Source: DASQZK01 sp963771005 (GTDB lineage: Bacteria > Bacteroidota > Bacteroidia > Bacteroidales > GCA-2748055). Taken from it: a stretch of DNA of 64,000 nucleotides. Positions 1 to 9,219 of this stretch are shown one piece after another. How positions within the stretch are numbered: the stretch's first letter is position 1; every line of letters begins with the position of its first letter. The notes under the pieces were generated by a model. The model made no database searches and was not told the origin of the DNA. It saw only the letters and a list, made by a program, of their open reading frames with translations. A program made the translations under genes and the position numbers. The stretch lies in the NCBI GenBank assembly GCA_963771005.1, contig CAVYRO010000003.1:248001-312000 (forward strand), given 5' to 3'.

Positions 1-1
1 C

Positions 2-382
2 GACCTGGCTTCAGTTATGGGTGACGGTGAGATTTCACTTTCTCCCGGGACGACCAACGTGGATGTCACTGTGACAGCAGAAAACGGTGAAACAACCACC
101 TATTCGGTCGCCATTACAATTTCTACGGGTATTGCCGACTTTAACGCCGGTTCGGTTGTGATTTATCCCAATCCGGTGGCTTCAGAATACTATATTAACC
201 TTGGTCAGTACCAGTCGGATGTGATCATCCGGATGACTGATGTTTTGGGGAGATTGGTTTTAATACGGTCCGAATCCTCCTCCATCATTAAGGTCAATAC
301 AGAGGCGCTTCCGGCAGGTTTGTATTTTGTTACCATCAGTAAGGGAGATCAATCAGTCACCAGCAAGATTGTAAAGCAATAA
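2..382 (+). CDS. C-terminal part of a secreted T9SS cargo protein
   Basis: The reading frame is open to the left edge, so the true start lies outside the window. The visible part begins with a segment of the cadherin-like beta-sandwich type (about residues 5-40 of the visible part, ending in TTYSVAITIS). It is followed by a type A T9SS sorting domain with the motif YPNPV, a central DVLGR segment, and a GLYFV...KIVKQ ending. In the family this domain directs export through the type IX system and attachment to the cell surface. The catalytic or binding part of the protein is not visible, so its substrate is unknown. A bidirectional hairpin terminator follows about 70 bases after the stop. Confidence 0.85.
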   Translation, partial: DLASVMGDGEISLSPGTTNVDVTVTAENGETTTYSVAITISTGIADFNAGSVVIYPNPVASEYYINLGQYQSDVIIRMTDVLGRLVLIRSESSSIIKVNTEALPAGLYFVTISKGDQSVTSKIVKQ

Positions 383-450
383 TGGATTGATCTTATGATG
401 TCTATTATAAAGTTGGGTTTTTAAACATTAATTTGTTCTGGAATGCAATA

Positions 451-490
451 AAAAAGGGGTCGTCTCAAACTGCAGGGACGACCTCTTTTT
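451..490. terminator. Bidirectional hairpin terminator
   Basis: The arms AGGGGTCGTCTC and GGGACGACCTCT form a stem with a short loop. The stem is preceded by an A run and followed by a T run, so it can end transcription in either direction. It lies after the T9SS cargo gene. The rest of 383-673 is AT-rich and shows nothing else I can support. Confidence 0.75.
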
Positions 491-673
491 AATTATCTTT
501 CAAATGGACAAAAAAAATAAAGGATAAAGGGTGCGTATATTGAATTTCTCACCAAATAAACTGACCCGTGCAGGTTTTTAAAATTTGTTAAAACTGAAAT
601 GTAAAAATATCTGAACCCATGTTTTTATGCGAAATGGAAAATTAATGACCAAATGCATTAAATCTATAATACC

Positions 674-2275
674 ATGAGACCAAAAAACTCCCTTGGAGTC
701 ATACTTTCACTTTCCCTAATTTTCTTAATAGCCATCTTTTTTGAACGTTGCACGGAAAGGCATACAAAGATCTATGAACCGACATGGGAATCCCTGTCTA
801 CCCATCCTACTCCGCAATGGTTCAGGGATGCCAAGTTTGGGATATTTATTCATTGGGGAGTTTATGCGGTACCTGCATTTAATGAATGGTATATTGAATA
901 TATGAGTCCTAAATCCAACTGGGGTCAGTCCCCGCAGGGCCCCCCGTATACAGCGGCCCAGGGTAACCTTAGCGACAGTGCTTTCAAGGCGGGTATAAGG
1001 AAAGGGGCTAATGAATATCACAGGCAGAACTTTGGTGTTGATTTTGAGTATGATTCGTTTATTCCCATGTTCAAAGCAGAAAATTTCCATCCTGATGCAT
1101 GGGCCGATCTATTTATTAAAGCAGGAGCCAGGTATGTTGTAATGACAGCCAAACACGGGGATGAGTTCGCTCTCTGGCCTACCCGGTATACAAAGAGAAA
1201 TGCAATGGACATGGGTCCCCATCGGGACCTGGCTGGAGATCTTTTAAAGGAAGTCCGTTCAAGAGGACTGAAAATGGGCTTCTATCATAATACTACCTAC
1301 TCTTTCTGGGATAAGCGTTTTCCAGGGAGCGAATGGGTGAAATACATGAATAATTCCATAGAAGAATTGGTGGATATGTATCAACCTGATATTCTTTGGG
1401 GCGACGTACCAATAAGTCCTGTTTTTGATGAGAACGGAAAACGAAAACCCCTTTCCGCAGACCATTGGAACAGCAGAGAAGTCATTGCCTATTTCTATAA
1501 TCATTCGAAGAATCCTGATGATGTGGTGACCAATGATCGCTGGGACCTTGATACTTCTATTGCTGCAATTAATTCTGATAAATCGCTTTCCAGGTCTCTA
1601 TGGGCAGAGACTGCCAAAAATTGGACACAACAGGATGGGGCATTTCTGGGCGATTTTCAGACTCCGGAACGCCGCAACATCACTAAGATATTTGACATAC
1701 CCTGGGAAACCTGTGATGCGCTGGATCCAACTTCCTGGGGTTATAATAAACTCACACCGGATGAAGACTATATGACCACAAATGAACTTGTAGATTATCT
1801 GGTGGACATTGTGAGTAAAGGAGGGAATCTTCTTATTAATATCGGGCCAAAAGCCGATGGGACCATTCCGGCAATTATGCAGGACCGCCTGCAGGGCATT
1901 GGAAACTGGCTCGCGGTTAACGGAGAGGGTATATACGGAACCAAACCCTGGAAAGTTTATGGTGAAGGTCCTACTACGGAAGAAGTTGGTTCCTGGGGCA
2001 GAAAGGAAGCAGAATATGGCTTTAAGGCAGGAGATATACGTTATACCAGAAAAGGAAAAGTACTTTATGCTATAATGCTGGAATGGCCGGGTAATGAGAT
2101 AACCCTGACTTCCTTAAAAGATAAAAAAATCAAAAAACTGTCATTGCTTGGATCCAAAGAGAAGATTCAGTGGAAACAAACGGATGCGGGAATTACTGTG
2201 AAACTGCCACCGGCTCCGCTTTCACCTTATGCAAATACACTGAAACTGGAAATCGCCGGGAATTCATCTGATTAA
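674..2275 (+). CDS. Alpha-L-fucosidase, family GH29
   Basis: A secreted or periplasmic exo-glycosidase expected to release terminal L-fucose. An N-terminal hydrophobic segment (about residues 8-23) acts as signal peptide or anchor; a Cys follows at 26 but the lipobox is poor. The catalytic domain starts with WFRDAKFGIFIHWG (residues 49-62), followed by the GH29 strand TAKHGDEFALW (158-168) and a LWGD segment (241-244) whose Asp is the likely nucleophile, replacing the more usual WFDG. A short beta-sandwich domain closes the protein. It is the first gene of a same-strand glycan locus with a GH141-like protein, sulfatase and sialidase-like protein. Fucosidase activity is a family inference; linkage preference cannot be read from the sequence. 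Confidence 0.88.
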   Translation: MRPKNSLGVILSLSLIFLIAIFFERCTERHTKIYEPTWESLSTHPTPQWFRDAKFGIFIHWGVYAVPAFNEWYIEYMSPKSNWGQSPQGPPYTAAQGNLSDSAFKAGIRKGANEYHRQNFGVDFEYDSFIPMFKAENFHPDAWADLFIKAGARYVVMTAKHGDEFALWPTRYTKRNAMDMGPHRDLAGDLLKEVRSRGLKMGFYHNTTYSFWDKRFPGSEWVKYMNNSIEELVDMYQPDILWGDVPISPVFDENGKRKPLSADHWNSREVIAYFYNHSKNPDDVVTNDRWDLDTSIAAINSDKSLSRSLWAETAKNWTQQDGAFLGDFQTPERRNITKIFDIPWETCDALDPTSWGYNKLTPDEDYMTTNELVDYLVDIVSKGGNLLINIGPKADGTIPAIMQDRLQGIGNWLAVNGEGIYGTKPWKVYGEGPTTEEVGSWGRKEAEYGFKAGDIRYTRKGKVLYAIMLEWPGNEITLTSLKDKKIKKLSLLGSKEKIQWKQTDAGITVKLPPAPLSPYANTLKLEIAGNSSD

Positions 2276-2390
2276 ACAAACGAATTGCAAAAGCTTGTTC
2301 CGGAAAACGAAATTCTATGGTTTGCCATTTCAAAAAATAGTAGTCTTAAAGCCTGAAAAATATTCCTTCTAGTTAGTAAATGGGAAATGT

Positions 2391-2426
2391 GAGGCTGTTT
2401 CATAATCGGGAAACAGCCTCTTTTTT
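2391..2426 (+). terminator. Rho-independent terminator after the GH29 gene
   Basis: A perfect 10-bp stem (GAGGCTGTTT / AAACAGCCTC) with a 10-base loop is followed by a run of six T. It separates the fucosidase gene from the next gene, so the downstream genes probably have their own promoter within 2427-2569. I could not identify a convincing promoter there. Confidence 0.8.
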
Positions 2427-2569
2427 AGTAATTCAACCATTCGTCTTTTTAAACCGGGTTCTAAACGAAGCACCCTTTATTCCGGCAAAAAACAAGTACA
2501 AAACCTTGTATATATACTCTTCTTTGTATTCCGGACCGTTCGGAAAATCCAAATGTAATAGTTATACAA

Positions 2570-4738
2570 ATGAGAAGCCTTGTTCATGCTGAGCCTGTTA
2601 GAAATAAGAAGTTTCGGCTTTTTATTTATTTGATTCTGATCGTGGTTTATCAATGTACTCTGGTGTCATCTCTCCATGCCCAGGTTGCATATTATATTTC
2701 TCCCTCCGGCAATGATTCATGGACTGGACTGAATGATACCAACCAAAATGGAGACGGACCTTTCGCAACCCTGAATGCTGCAGTTGAAATGGTGAGAAAA
2801 CAATCGGTGGTCCCCGGCTCCGGGAAAGATTACAGAATTATCTTAAGAACTGGCACCTACCCGGTATTTAATCCGATCAAATTTACAGAAGGAGATAAAT
2901 TCAGCCTTTCTGTCGAGGCTTATAAAGGAGAAAAACCGGTAATATCTGCCGGAAAAAAAATTACAGGATGGAAAAGGTCAAAAGTTAATGGAAGGGTATG
3001 CTGGAAAGTTAATTTACCCGAAGTAAAAAGCGGTGATTACTATTTCTGGCAGTTATTTGTTGGTGGTAACAGGGCAATTCGTCCGAGGGTTCCGGAAACA
3101 GGTTTCTTTGAAGTTGAGAACCCTTTACTGGGGGCATCAGAAAATGTTGGTGATCAGTTAAAAGACGCTGCCAGAGATCGGTTTGTCTTTAAGGAAGGAG
3201 ATATTAAGCCATGGAAAAATCTCCAGGATATCAATGCAATGATCGTGCATTACTGGCAGGAAGATTACCTTCCCGTAAAGGAAGTTAACTGGGAAAAAAG
3301 GGAAGTTATTTTCACTGCGAAAAGTTATATGGCATTCGTTCGTTCGCACCCATATCATGTCTGTGGAAATGCCTGGTATTATATGGACAATGTATTTGAA
3401 GCCCTCGACAGCCCCGGAGAATGGTATCTGGATAAACCAAGCGGTGACTTGTACTATATACCCAGGGCCGGTGAAATAATTAACCAGACTGAAATATATG
3501 CTCCTGTTGCAGTTCAGGTTATCCAGGTAACGGGCAATTCTGGAAAGGATAAACTTGCCGGAAACTTACATCTCACAGGTCTTGATTTCCGTCACAATGC
3601 CATTGTCTGGAATTCACATTATGGTACTGGTAACGGGTTTGGTGGTAGTGGACCGGCAATGATCAATTTTTCAGGTGCCGAGGATTGTAGTGTTTCTGAA
3701 TGTATATTTACGAATCTCGGGGAATATGGGGTTGAGATTTCGGGTGGTTCACAAAGGGTTTATATTGTGGGAAATCATTTCTCCGATATGGGAGCCGGAG
3801 CTGTAAAAATTGCTTCAAGTAGTGGAATATATATAACAGACAACGAAATTCATACCGGCGGCAGAATATTTCATGGTGCTGTAGCCGTCCTTGCGGGGAA
3901 CACAAAATATTGCCGCTTTCTTCACAATCATATTTCGGATTTTTATTACAATGGGATCGTTTGCAGCGCTAACAGAAATACTCCCGGATGTTATGATAAT
4001 CTTATCATGAAAAATCATATTCATGATATCGGACAGGGCTGGTTAAGTGACATGGGTGGAATTTATGTTCCGGGTCTGCAGCCCGGTATGGTAATAAGCG
4101 GCAATGTAATCCATGATATAAATGCGGCCTGTTATGGAGGAAATGCGGTATATCTTGATGACTTCGCCCAACATATAATTATTGAGCAGAATCTCCTTTA
4201 TAATACAAATAAAAACATCATAAATATGAAAGGGACTGAGAATATTATCCGGAATAATATTCTTGCTTTCGGTAATAAATCAATAATCCGCCGGGCCAGT
4301 ACCAGAGTGGAAGATACTATGGTAGCGCTTGTATACAAAAATATCATGATCGTAAATAATACGGCAGTTCATCGTACCAGGGATGAAATCTCCATTTTTA
4401 AACCCGGATATTGGTCCGATCTTAACCTTGTCTGGAATGTAGGTAAGGATGAGCTTAAAGTAGAATGGCCTTTTGGTTTCGGAAAACCTTCGGCTACTGC
4501 TGATTTTGATGAATGGATCAGTAAGACGGGAAACGACCGGAATTCTACAATCCAGGATCCGCTTTTAAAAGATCCTTTAAACGGAGATTTTAGAATCGGG
4601 CCGAATTCTATCATCCATAAATTGCATATTGATCCGGGAACTTTCGATGATGTTGGTCCGAGATCCAGCGAAAAATGGGAACTTACCCAGGTGAAGAAAA
4701 CATCCAGGGAAGCTTCAAAAATCGGGCATATCGAATAA
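2570..4738 (+). CDS. Secreted right-handed beta-helix protein, GH141-like
   Basis: A signal peptide (about residues 15-38, ending LHAQ) is followed by YYISPSGND and a Pro-Phe-Ala-Thr-Leu segment. This is the typical opening of parallel beta-helix carbohydrate-active proteins. The WYLDKPSGDLYYIPRAGE stretch and the overall length of 722 residues resemble family GH141, which includes an alpha-L-fucosidase and xylanases. Asn-rich PbH1-type repeats occupy roughly residues 340-600. I did not identify catalytic residues. Its place between a GH29 fucosidase and a sulfatase supports a role in cutting a fucose-containing, possibly sulfated glycan. An uncharacterised polysaccharide lyase or a GH120-like enzyme are alternatives. 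Confidence 0.7.
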   Translation: MRSLVHAEPVRNKKFRLFIYLILIVVYQCTLVSSLHAQVAYYISPSGNDSWTGLNDTNQNGDGPFATLNAAVEMVRKQSVVPGSGKDYRIILRTGTYPVFNPIKFTEGDKFSLSVEAYKGEKPVISAGKKITGWKRSKVNGRVCWKVNLPEVKSGDYYFWQLFVGGNRAIRPRVPETGFFEVENPLLGASENVGDQLKDAARDRFVFKEGDIKPWKNLQDINAMIVHYWQEDYLPVKEVNWEKREVIFTAKSYMAFVRSHPYHVCGNAWYYMDNVFEALDSPGEWYLDKPSGDLYYIPRAGEIINQTEIYAPVAVQVIQVTGNSGKDKLAGNLHLTGLDFRHNAIVWNSHYGTGNGFGGSGPAMINFSGAEDCSVSECIFTNLGEYGVEISGGSQRVYIVGNHFSDMGAGAVKIASSSGIYITDNEIHTGGRIFHGAVAVLAGNTKYCRFLHNHISDFYYNGIVCSANRNTPGCYDNLIMKNHIHDIGQGWLSDMGGIYVPGLQPGMVISGNVIHDINAACYGGNAVYLDDFAQHIIIEQNLLYNTNKNIINMKGTENIIRNNILAFGNKSIIRRASTRVEDTMVALVYKNIMIVNNTAVHRTRDEISIFKPGYWSDLNLVWNVGKDELKVEWPFGFGKPSATADFDEWISKTGNDRNSTIQDPLLKDPLNGDFRIGPNSIIHKLHIDPGTFDDVGPRSSEKWELTQVKKTSREASKIGHIE

Positions 4739-4758
4739 GACAAGGTAAATTCAGGCGT

Positions 4759-6219
4759 ATGAATGTTAAATCATTATCGGTCTTTGCTGCTACTTCCATT
4801 ATGATTATGGGAAGTGGCAGACCCCCGGTACCCATATCCGGAGATCATCCGAACATAATTTTAATCCAGGTCGACCAGATGAGGCCTGATCACCTGGGAA
4901 AGAATACTCCTGTTCTCATGGAACTGGCAGGCAAAGGAGTGTTATTCTCCCATGCATATACTGCTGCACCCGTTTGCCAGCCCTCCAGAACCTCCATAAT
5001 AACCGGATTATATCCAAGTCAGACAAAAATTTGTGGCAACCAGTCTGATCCGGTAAGTGATGAAATGAGAGACAATACTTTTATGAACAGGCTGAAGAAA
5101 TCCGGGTACTATACTGTGCTGGTCGGAAAGCATCATTATCTTGACAGGTATGCTATAGGAATGGATGTTGTAAAGGAGGATAAGGAAGAAATAAAACGAT
5201 ACGGATTTGATCAGGTTACACAGTGTCTGGATGTGGGAGAGCATATTCCGAATAATAATAAAACGGAAAATGTGGACGATTATATTTATTACCTTAGATC
5301 AAAAGGTTTGGAAAAAAAATATTTTGCTGAGGTCAAAGAAGGATTGAAATCAGGACATCATCCTCTTGATCCTGATGATGCAGAGGATGGATTTATTGGG
5401 AAGGAAGCCGCAAGATTCATTAAATCCTATACGGGTGAAAAACCGTTTTATTTAAATATCAGCTTTACAGGTCCGCATCCACCCTATATGGTTGCCGGGG
5501 AATTTCATACCCGACCGGAAGATACCCCTTCTCCCAACAGCGCACCTTCCTCAGCGGCAACAAGCAAAAAAAGAGCTATTTATTCCGACATGTGCGCCAA
5601 TATTGACCATTATGTCGGTTTGATCATTGAGGAACTTAAAACCAAAAGCTATTTTGAAAATACGGTGATCATATTCACTGCTGATCATGGTGATAATCTT
5701 GGCGATTACGGAATCTGGGATAAAAGATATTTTTATGAGCAAAGTGCCGGCGTACCGCTCTTTATATCAGGAAAAAATATACGTGGTACAGAAAACCGGT
5801 TCGAAGCGATTCATTCAAAAGCCCTGGTTTCAACGCTTGATATTTACCCAACCATTATGAGCCTGGCAGGAATACAAATGACCGAAGGCGAACGACCAGG
5901 CAGAAACCTTTTGGAGATCATAAATGATAAAAAATCCGTATTCCGGGAAGCTGTCTTTTCTGAATTGGGCACATGTTCAATGATAAGAACGGCAGGATGG
6001 AAAATGGTTTTTGACCCTGAAGAAGGCGGAATAACCTACCTCTTTAACCTGATAGTTGATCCGGGGGAATCAAAAAACCTTGCCGGTGTTGCAGGCTACG
6101 AAGACATCTCTGCCGGTCTTACTTCTCAACTTCTTGCACATTACATTACATTAAATCAATTTACACATTTCAAAGAACAAATGAGACTGCAGAAAGTAAG
6201 GGTTATGTATAACAATTAA
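4759..6219 (+). CDS. Formylglycine-dependent sulfatase (S1 family)
   Basis: Removes sulfate esters, most likely from a glycan in the periplasm. A hydrophobic N-terminus acts as a signal peptide. The metal-binding opening PNIILIQVDQMRPDH is followed by CQPSR (Cys at residue 73), the Cys-type C-x-P-S-R site that is oxidised to formylglycine. A later ADHGDNLGDYGIWDK segment supplies further metal or substrate contacts. An in-frame start at 4675 exists, but it would lie inside the previous gene and add 28 residues without signal-peptide character. The ATG at 4759, 20 bases after the previous stop, is therefore preferred. No formylglycine-generating enzyme gene is in the window. The substrate is unknown; context suggests sulfated fucose or galactose. 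Confidence 0.88.
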   Translation: MNVKSLSVFAATSIMIMGSGRPPVPISGDHPNIILIQVDQMRPDHLGKNTPVLMELAGKGVLFSHAYTAAPVCQPSRTSIITGLYPSQTKICGNQSDPVSDEMRDNTFMNRLKKSGYYTVLVGKHHYLDRYAIGMDVVKEDKEEIKRYGFDQVTQCLDVGEHIPNNNKTENVDDYIYYLRSKGLEKKYFAEVKEGLKSGHHPLDPDDAEDGFIGKEAARFIKSYTGEKPFYLNISFTGPHPPYMVAGEFHTRPEDTPSPNSAPSSAATSKKRAIYSDMCANIDHYVGLIIEELKTKSYFENTVIIFTADHGDNLGDYGIWDKRYFYEQSAGVPLFISGKNIRGTENRFEAIHSKALVSTLDIYPTIMSLAGIQMTEGERPGRNLLEIINDKKSVFREAVFSELGTCSMIRTAGWKMVFDPEEGGITYLFNLIVDPGESKNLAGVAGYEDISAGLTSQLLAHYITLNQFTHFKEQMRLQKVRVMYNN

Positions 6220-6270
6220 AAAGGACCGGCATATTTGAACTGATTTTAAAAAGCAATAAACTTAAACAGG

Positions 6271-8088
6271 ATGAAACGTATAATCGTATCTGTAATAATT
6301 TTAATCACCATTACATATAGTGTTTCCTCCCAATCAAAAGATTGGCGAAATCTTGAAAATCCAATAGGCGTAATCCCCGACGAAGGATATTGCGACCAGC
6401 CCTATTCTGTGGTTAATAAAAACGGGGAGTGGGTAATAGTTATGACAACCGGTGCAGGTAATGAAGGGCAACAGGGACAGCATGTCATTTCGGTTATCTC
6501 GAGAGACCAGGGCAAATCTTGGGATCCTTTTATTGATATCGAGCCTGCGACAGGTCCGGAAGCTTCCTGGGTAACCCCGCTTATCGTTCCATCCGGTAGG
6601 ATCTATGTTTTTTATACTTACAATGCAGACAACTTACGTGAGGTATTGAACTCAAAAGGAATTCCAATTAAAAGAGTGGACACGATGGGCAAGATGATGA
6701 TGAAATATTCGGATGACGGGGGTTATACCTGGTCGGAAAAGCGATATGAGGTCCCCATACGAAATTTTGAAATAGATGATAACAATGTCTACAAAGGGAA
6801 AATACAGTTCTTTTGGAGCGTGGCCGTTCCGGTAATTCATAATAATTCGGTTTATTTACCATTAGCCAAAGTCGGGAATTTCGGAGAAGGATTTATGGAA
6901 AGTGGCTCCGGAGCTATTTTGAAGAGTTCTGATATTCTCAGTGAAAAAGATCCCGAAAAAATTACATGGGAGACACTTCCGGAAGGGAATAAAGGATTGT
7001 TGCCTCCCGAAGGTCTGGTAGCCGATGAACATAATATGGTAACCTTAAATGATGGCAGCCTTTATTGCGTTTACCGTACCAATATGGGACACAATGTTCA
7101 GACATACAGTTCTGATAATGGCCGCACCTGGACGGCCCCTGAATGGGCAACCTTCACCCCCGGAGGTAAGAAAATGAAACAGCCACGGTGTTTTAATAAA
7201 GTGTATAAATTTCAAAATGGGAAGTATGTCCTCTTCTTCCATAACAATTCCGGACGGAATTATGGCAATCATCCTTTAGGAAACCGTAATCCGACATGGC
7301 TTTCGGGTGGTATTGAAAAAAACGGAAAAATATATTGGAGCCAACCGGAAGTTTTTTTATATGATATGAACTATGAGAATGGAATTTCATACCCCGATTG
7401 GATCGAGGACAAGGGCGAACACTACTTTACTGAGACCCAAAAAACGTTAGCAAGGATTCATAAGATCCCGAATGAATACCTGGAAATGCTTTGGAATCAG
7501 GCCGAGAATAAAGCTCTTACTACGGATGGGCTGGCGCTTGAGATTAAAGGAAATGAATGTAAAGCCGGAAACTCTTTTAAAATGCCGGCTTTGGGAAAAT
7601 TGTATAACGGAAATGGGTTCTCCCTGGAATTCAGGCTAACAGCCGGAGGGCTTAAAAATGACCAGGTCCTGCTTGATACACGCCGCAGCAAAAACGAGGG
7701 ATACGGGGCAAGTGCAAAGTTTGCCGGAAATGGGATGGTAATAACCATCCTTAAAGGTGGCGCTATTCAAATCCTTCTGGATGACGGGCGTTCCCCGCTT
7801 GTCTGGCGTACAGGTCCGGGTCTGATCAATTCAGGATCCAGCCATCAAATGATGATCAATGTGGATGGTGAAGCGAAAATTCTGACCTTCCTTATCGATG
7901 GCGATTTATGGGATGGAGGAGAAAGACCTTTCGGATATGCAAGGTTTAACCCTTATATGTATGATATTAACGGTGAAGAAAATGTAAGTATTTCCGGCGA
8001 ATTTAAAGGCAAAGTTGATGTATTCAGAATCTATTCAAGATGCTTATATGTTTCAGAAGGAATAGCTAATTATAAATCAGGTAAATAA
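6271..8088 (+). CDS. Sialidase-like BNR-repeat protein with C-terminal lectin-like domain
   Basis: A signal peptide (residues 1-21, ending VSSQ) leads into a six-bladed propeller-type fold. Three clear Asp-boxes are visible: SRDQGKSW (77-84), SDDGGYTW (147-154) and SSDNGRTW (280-287). The region from about 430 to 600 looks like a concanavalin/LamG-type beta-sandwich, ending in a GKVDVFRIYSR strand. The family includes exo-sialidases (GH33) and other propeller hydrolases. I did not confirm the Arg triad, so sialic acid release is only one possibility. The gene starts 51 bases after the sulfatase and is probably co-transcribed with it. Confidence 0.7.
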   Translation: MKRIIVSVIILITITYSVSSQSKDWRNLENPIGVIPDEGYCDQPYSVVNKNGEWVIVMTTGAGNEGQQGQHVISVISRDQGKSWDPFIDIEPATGPEASWVTPLIVPSGRIYVFYTYNADNLREVLNSKGIPIKRVDTMGKMMMKYSDDGGYTWSEKRYEVPIRNFEIDDNNVYKGKIQFFWSVAVPVIHNNSVYLPLAKVGNFGEGFMESGSGAILKSSDILSEKDPEKITWETLPEGNKGLLPPEGLVADEHNMVTLNDGSLYCVYRTNMGHNVQTYSSDNGRTWTAPEWATFTPGGKKMKQPRCFNKVYKFQNGKYVLFFHNNSGRNYGNHPLGNRNPTWLSGGIEKNGKIYWSQPEVFLYDMNYENGISYPDWIEDKGEHYFTETQKTLARIHKIPNEYLEMLWNQAENKALTTDGLALEIKGNECKAGNSFKMPALGKLYNGNGFSLEFRLTAGGLKNDQVLLDTRRSKNEGYGASAKFAGNGMVITILKGGAIQILLDDGRSPLVWRTGPGLINSGSSHQMMINVDGEAKILTFLIDGDLWDGGERPFGYARFNPYMYDINGEENVSISGEFKGKVDVFRIYSRCLYVSEGIANYKSGK

Positions 8089-8198
8089 TCGAACCTCCTG
8101 TCAATCTTTTACGAAATTGGTTGAAAGCAATGATGCAGAAGTAAGATGATGCCTAATAGAATTAAATCTCAGTGAAATTTTACTAACGAATCGAAGAG

Positions 8199-9158
8199 GT
8201 GAAGAAGTTTAATACAATTGTTACAGGGAAGATCCCGATTGAATGGGCAGGTCCGTTAACGAGGATTTCAAATCTAACGATCTGGCCGGGAGGGAAAAAT
8301 TATCTGATGCCCCGGGATGAATTGATCAGTTTGTTACCGAAAGCACATGCCGTCGTTAATTTTGCTGAGGTCAAAGCAGACCATGATCTGCTTACAAGCG
8401 CTCCAAAACTTAAAATACTGGCTAACGCATCTATCGGATTTGATAATTTTATAGTGGATGAGCTGACAAAAAGAGGTATCTGGGCTACCAATTCGCCGGG
8501 GTTCTTTCATTATCCGGTGGCCGAATACATAATTGGTGGAATGATAAATTTATCCAGAAAACTGGGGGAAGCCGAACGATTTGTGAGACTGGGAGCATGG
8601 AGATCTTTTGAGCCTGGCAGGTGGGATGGCATAAGTCTGCGGGGAAGATCAATCGGGATCGTGGGAATGGGGGCAATTGGAGTGGAACTGGCAAAACTGG
8701 CAATCTGCTTTGGAATGGAAGTCCGGTTTTTTGATCTTCTCAACAAATCATTGCCCGGATTCACAGCCATTGATGAGTTACTTGCTTTGAGCGATTTTGT
8801 TTCGGTCAACGTTCCTCTGAATGCTAAAACTTTTAAAATGGTAGATGGATCATTTATTGGAAAGCTTAGGAAAGATGCCATTTTAATTAATACATCAAGG
8901 GGCGCAATCGTTGATCAGACAGCTCTTACCGAGGCTTTAACTTCGGGAAGGATAGGTGGTGCAATACTGGATGTTTTTGAAAATGAGCCTGAAGTACCGG
9001 AGAAGGTTAAAAAGCTGGAAAATGTCATCCTGACACCTCATATGGCTGGGGGCACCGTGAGTTCAAGAAAATCCAGTACGGAAAATGCATTTAAAAATGT
9101 ATATTTGGTATTAACCGGTGGAATTCCTTTAAATCCGGTAAACAAAATAAACAAATGA
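8199..9158 (+). CDS. D-isomer-specific 2-hydroxyacid dehydrogenase
   Basis: A cytoplasmic NAD(P)-dependent oxidoreductase of the glyoxylate/hydroxypyruvate reductase type. It starts with GTG, placed next to a purine-rich GAAGAG stretch. The Rossmann motif GIVGMGAIG lies near residue 150. The substrate Arg sits in NTSRGAIVD, and the acid/base pair is the Glu in ENEPEVP plus the His in LTPHMAGG near residue 280. The length of 319 residues is normal. It precedes the galactonate dehydratase gene by about 60 bases, so oxidation or reduction of a sugar-derived hydroxy acid is a reasonable inference, but the exact substrate cannot be named. Confidence 0.85.
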   Translation: MKKFNTIVTGKIPIEWAGPLTRISNLTIWPGGKNYLMPRDELISLLPKAHAVVNFAEVKADHDLLTSAPKLKILANASIGFDNFIVDELTKRGIWATNSPGFFHYPVAEYIIGGMINLSRKLGEAERFVRLGAWRSFEPGRWDGISLRGRSIGIVGMGAIGVELAKLAICFGMEVRFFDLLNKSLPGFTAIDELLALSDFVSVNVPLNAKTFKMVDGSFIGKLRKDAILINTSRGAIVDQTALTEALTSGRIGGAILDVFENEPEVPEKVKKLENVILTPHMAGGTVSSRKSSTENAFKNVYLVLTGGIPLNPVNKINK

Positions 9159-9219
9159 GGCTCTTCACTTTGAGATTTAACGCTGGATATATTCTCTGCT
9201 TTGAGAACGGATTAAAAAA

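Noticed and set aside
4675..4758. Upstream start of the sulfatase
   Set aside because: The added 28 residues overlap the previous gene and lack signal-peptide character; ATG 4759 gives a normal exported sulfatase.
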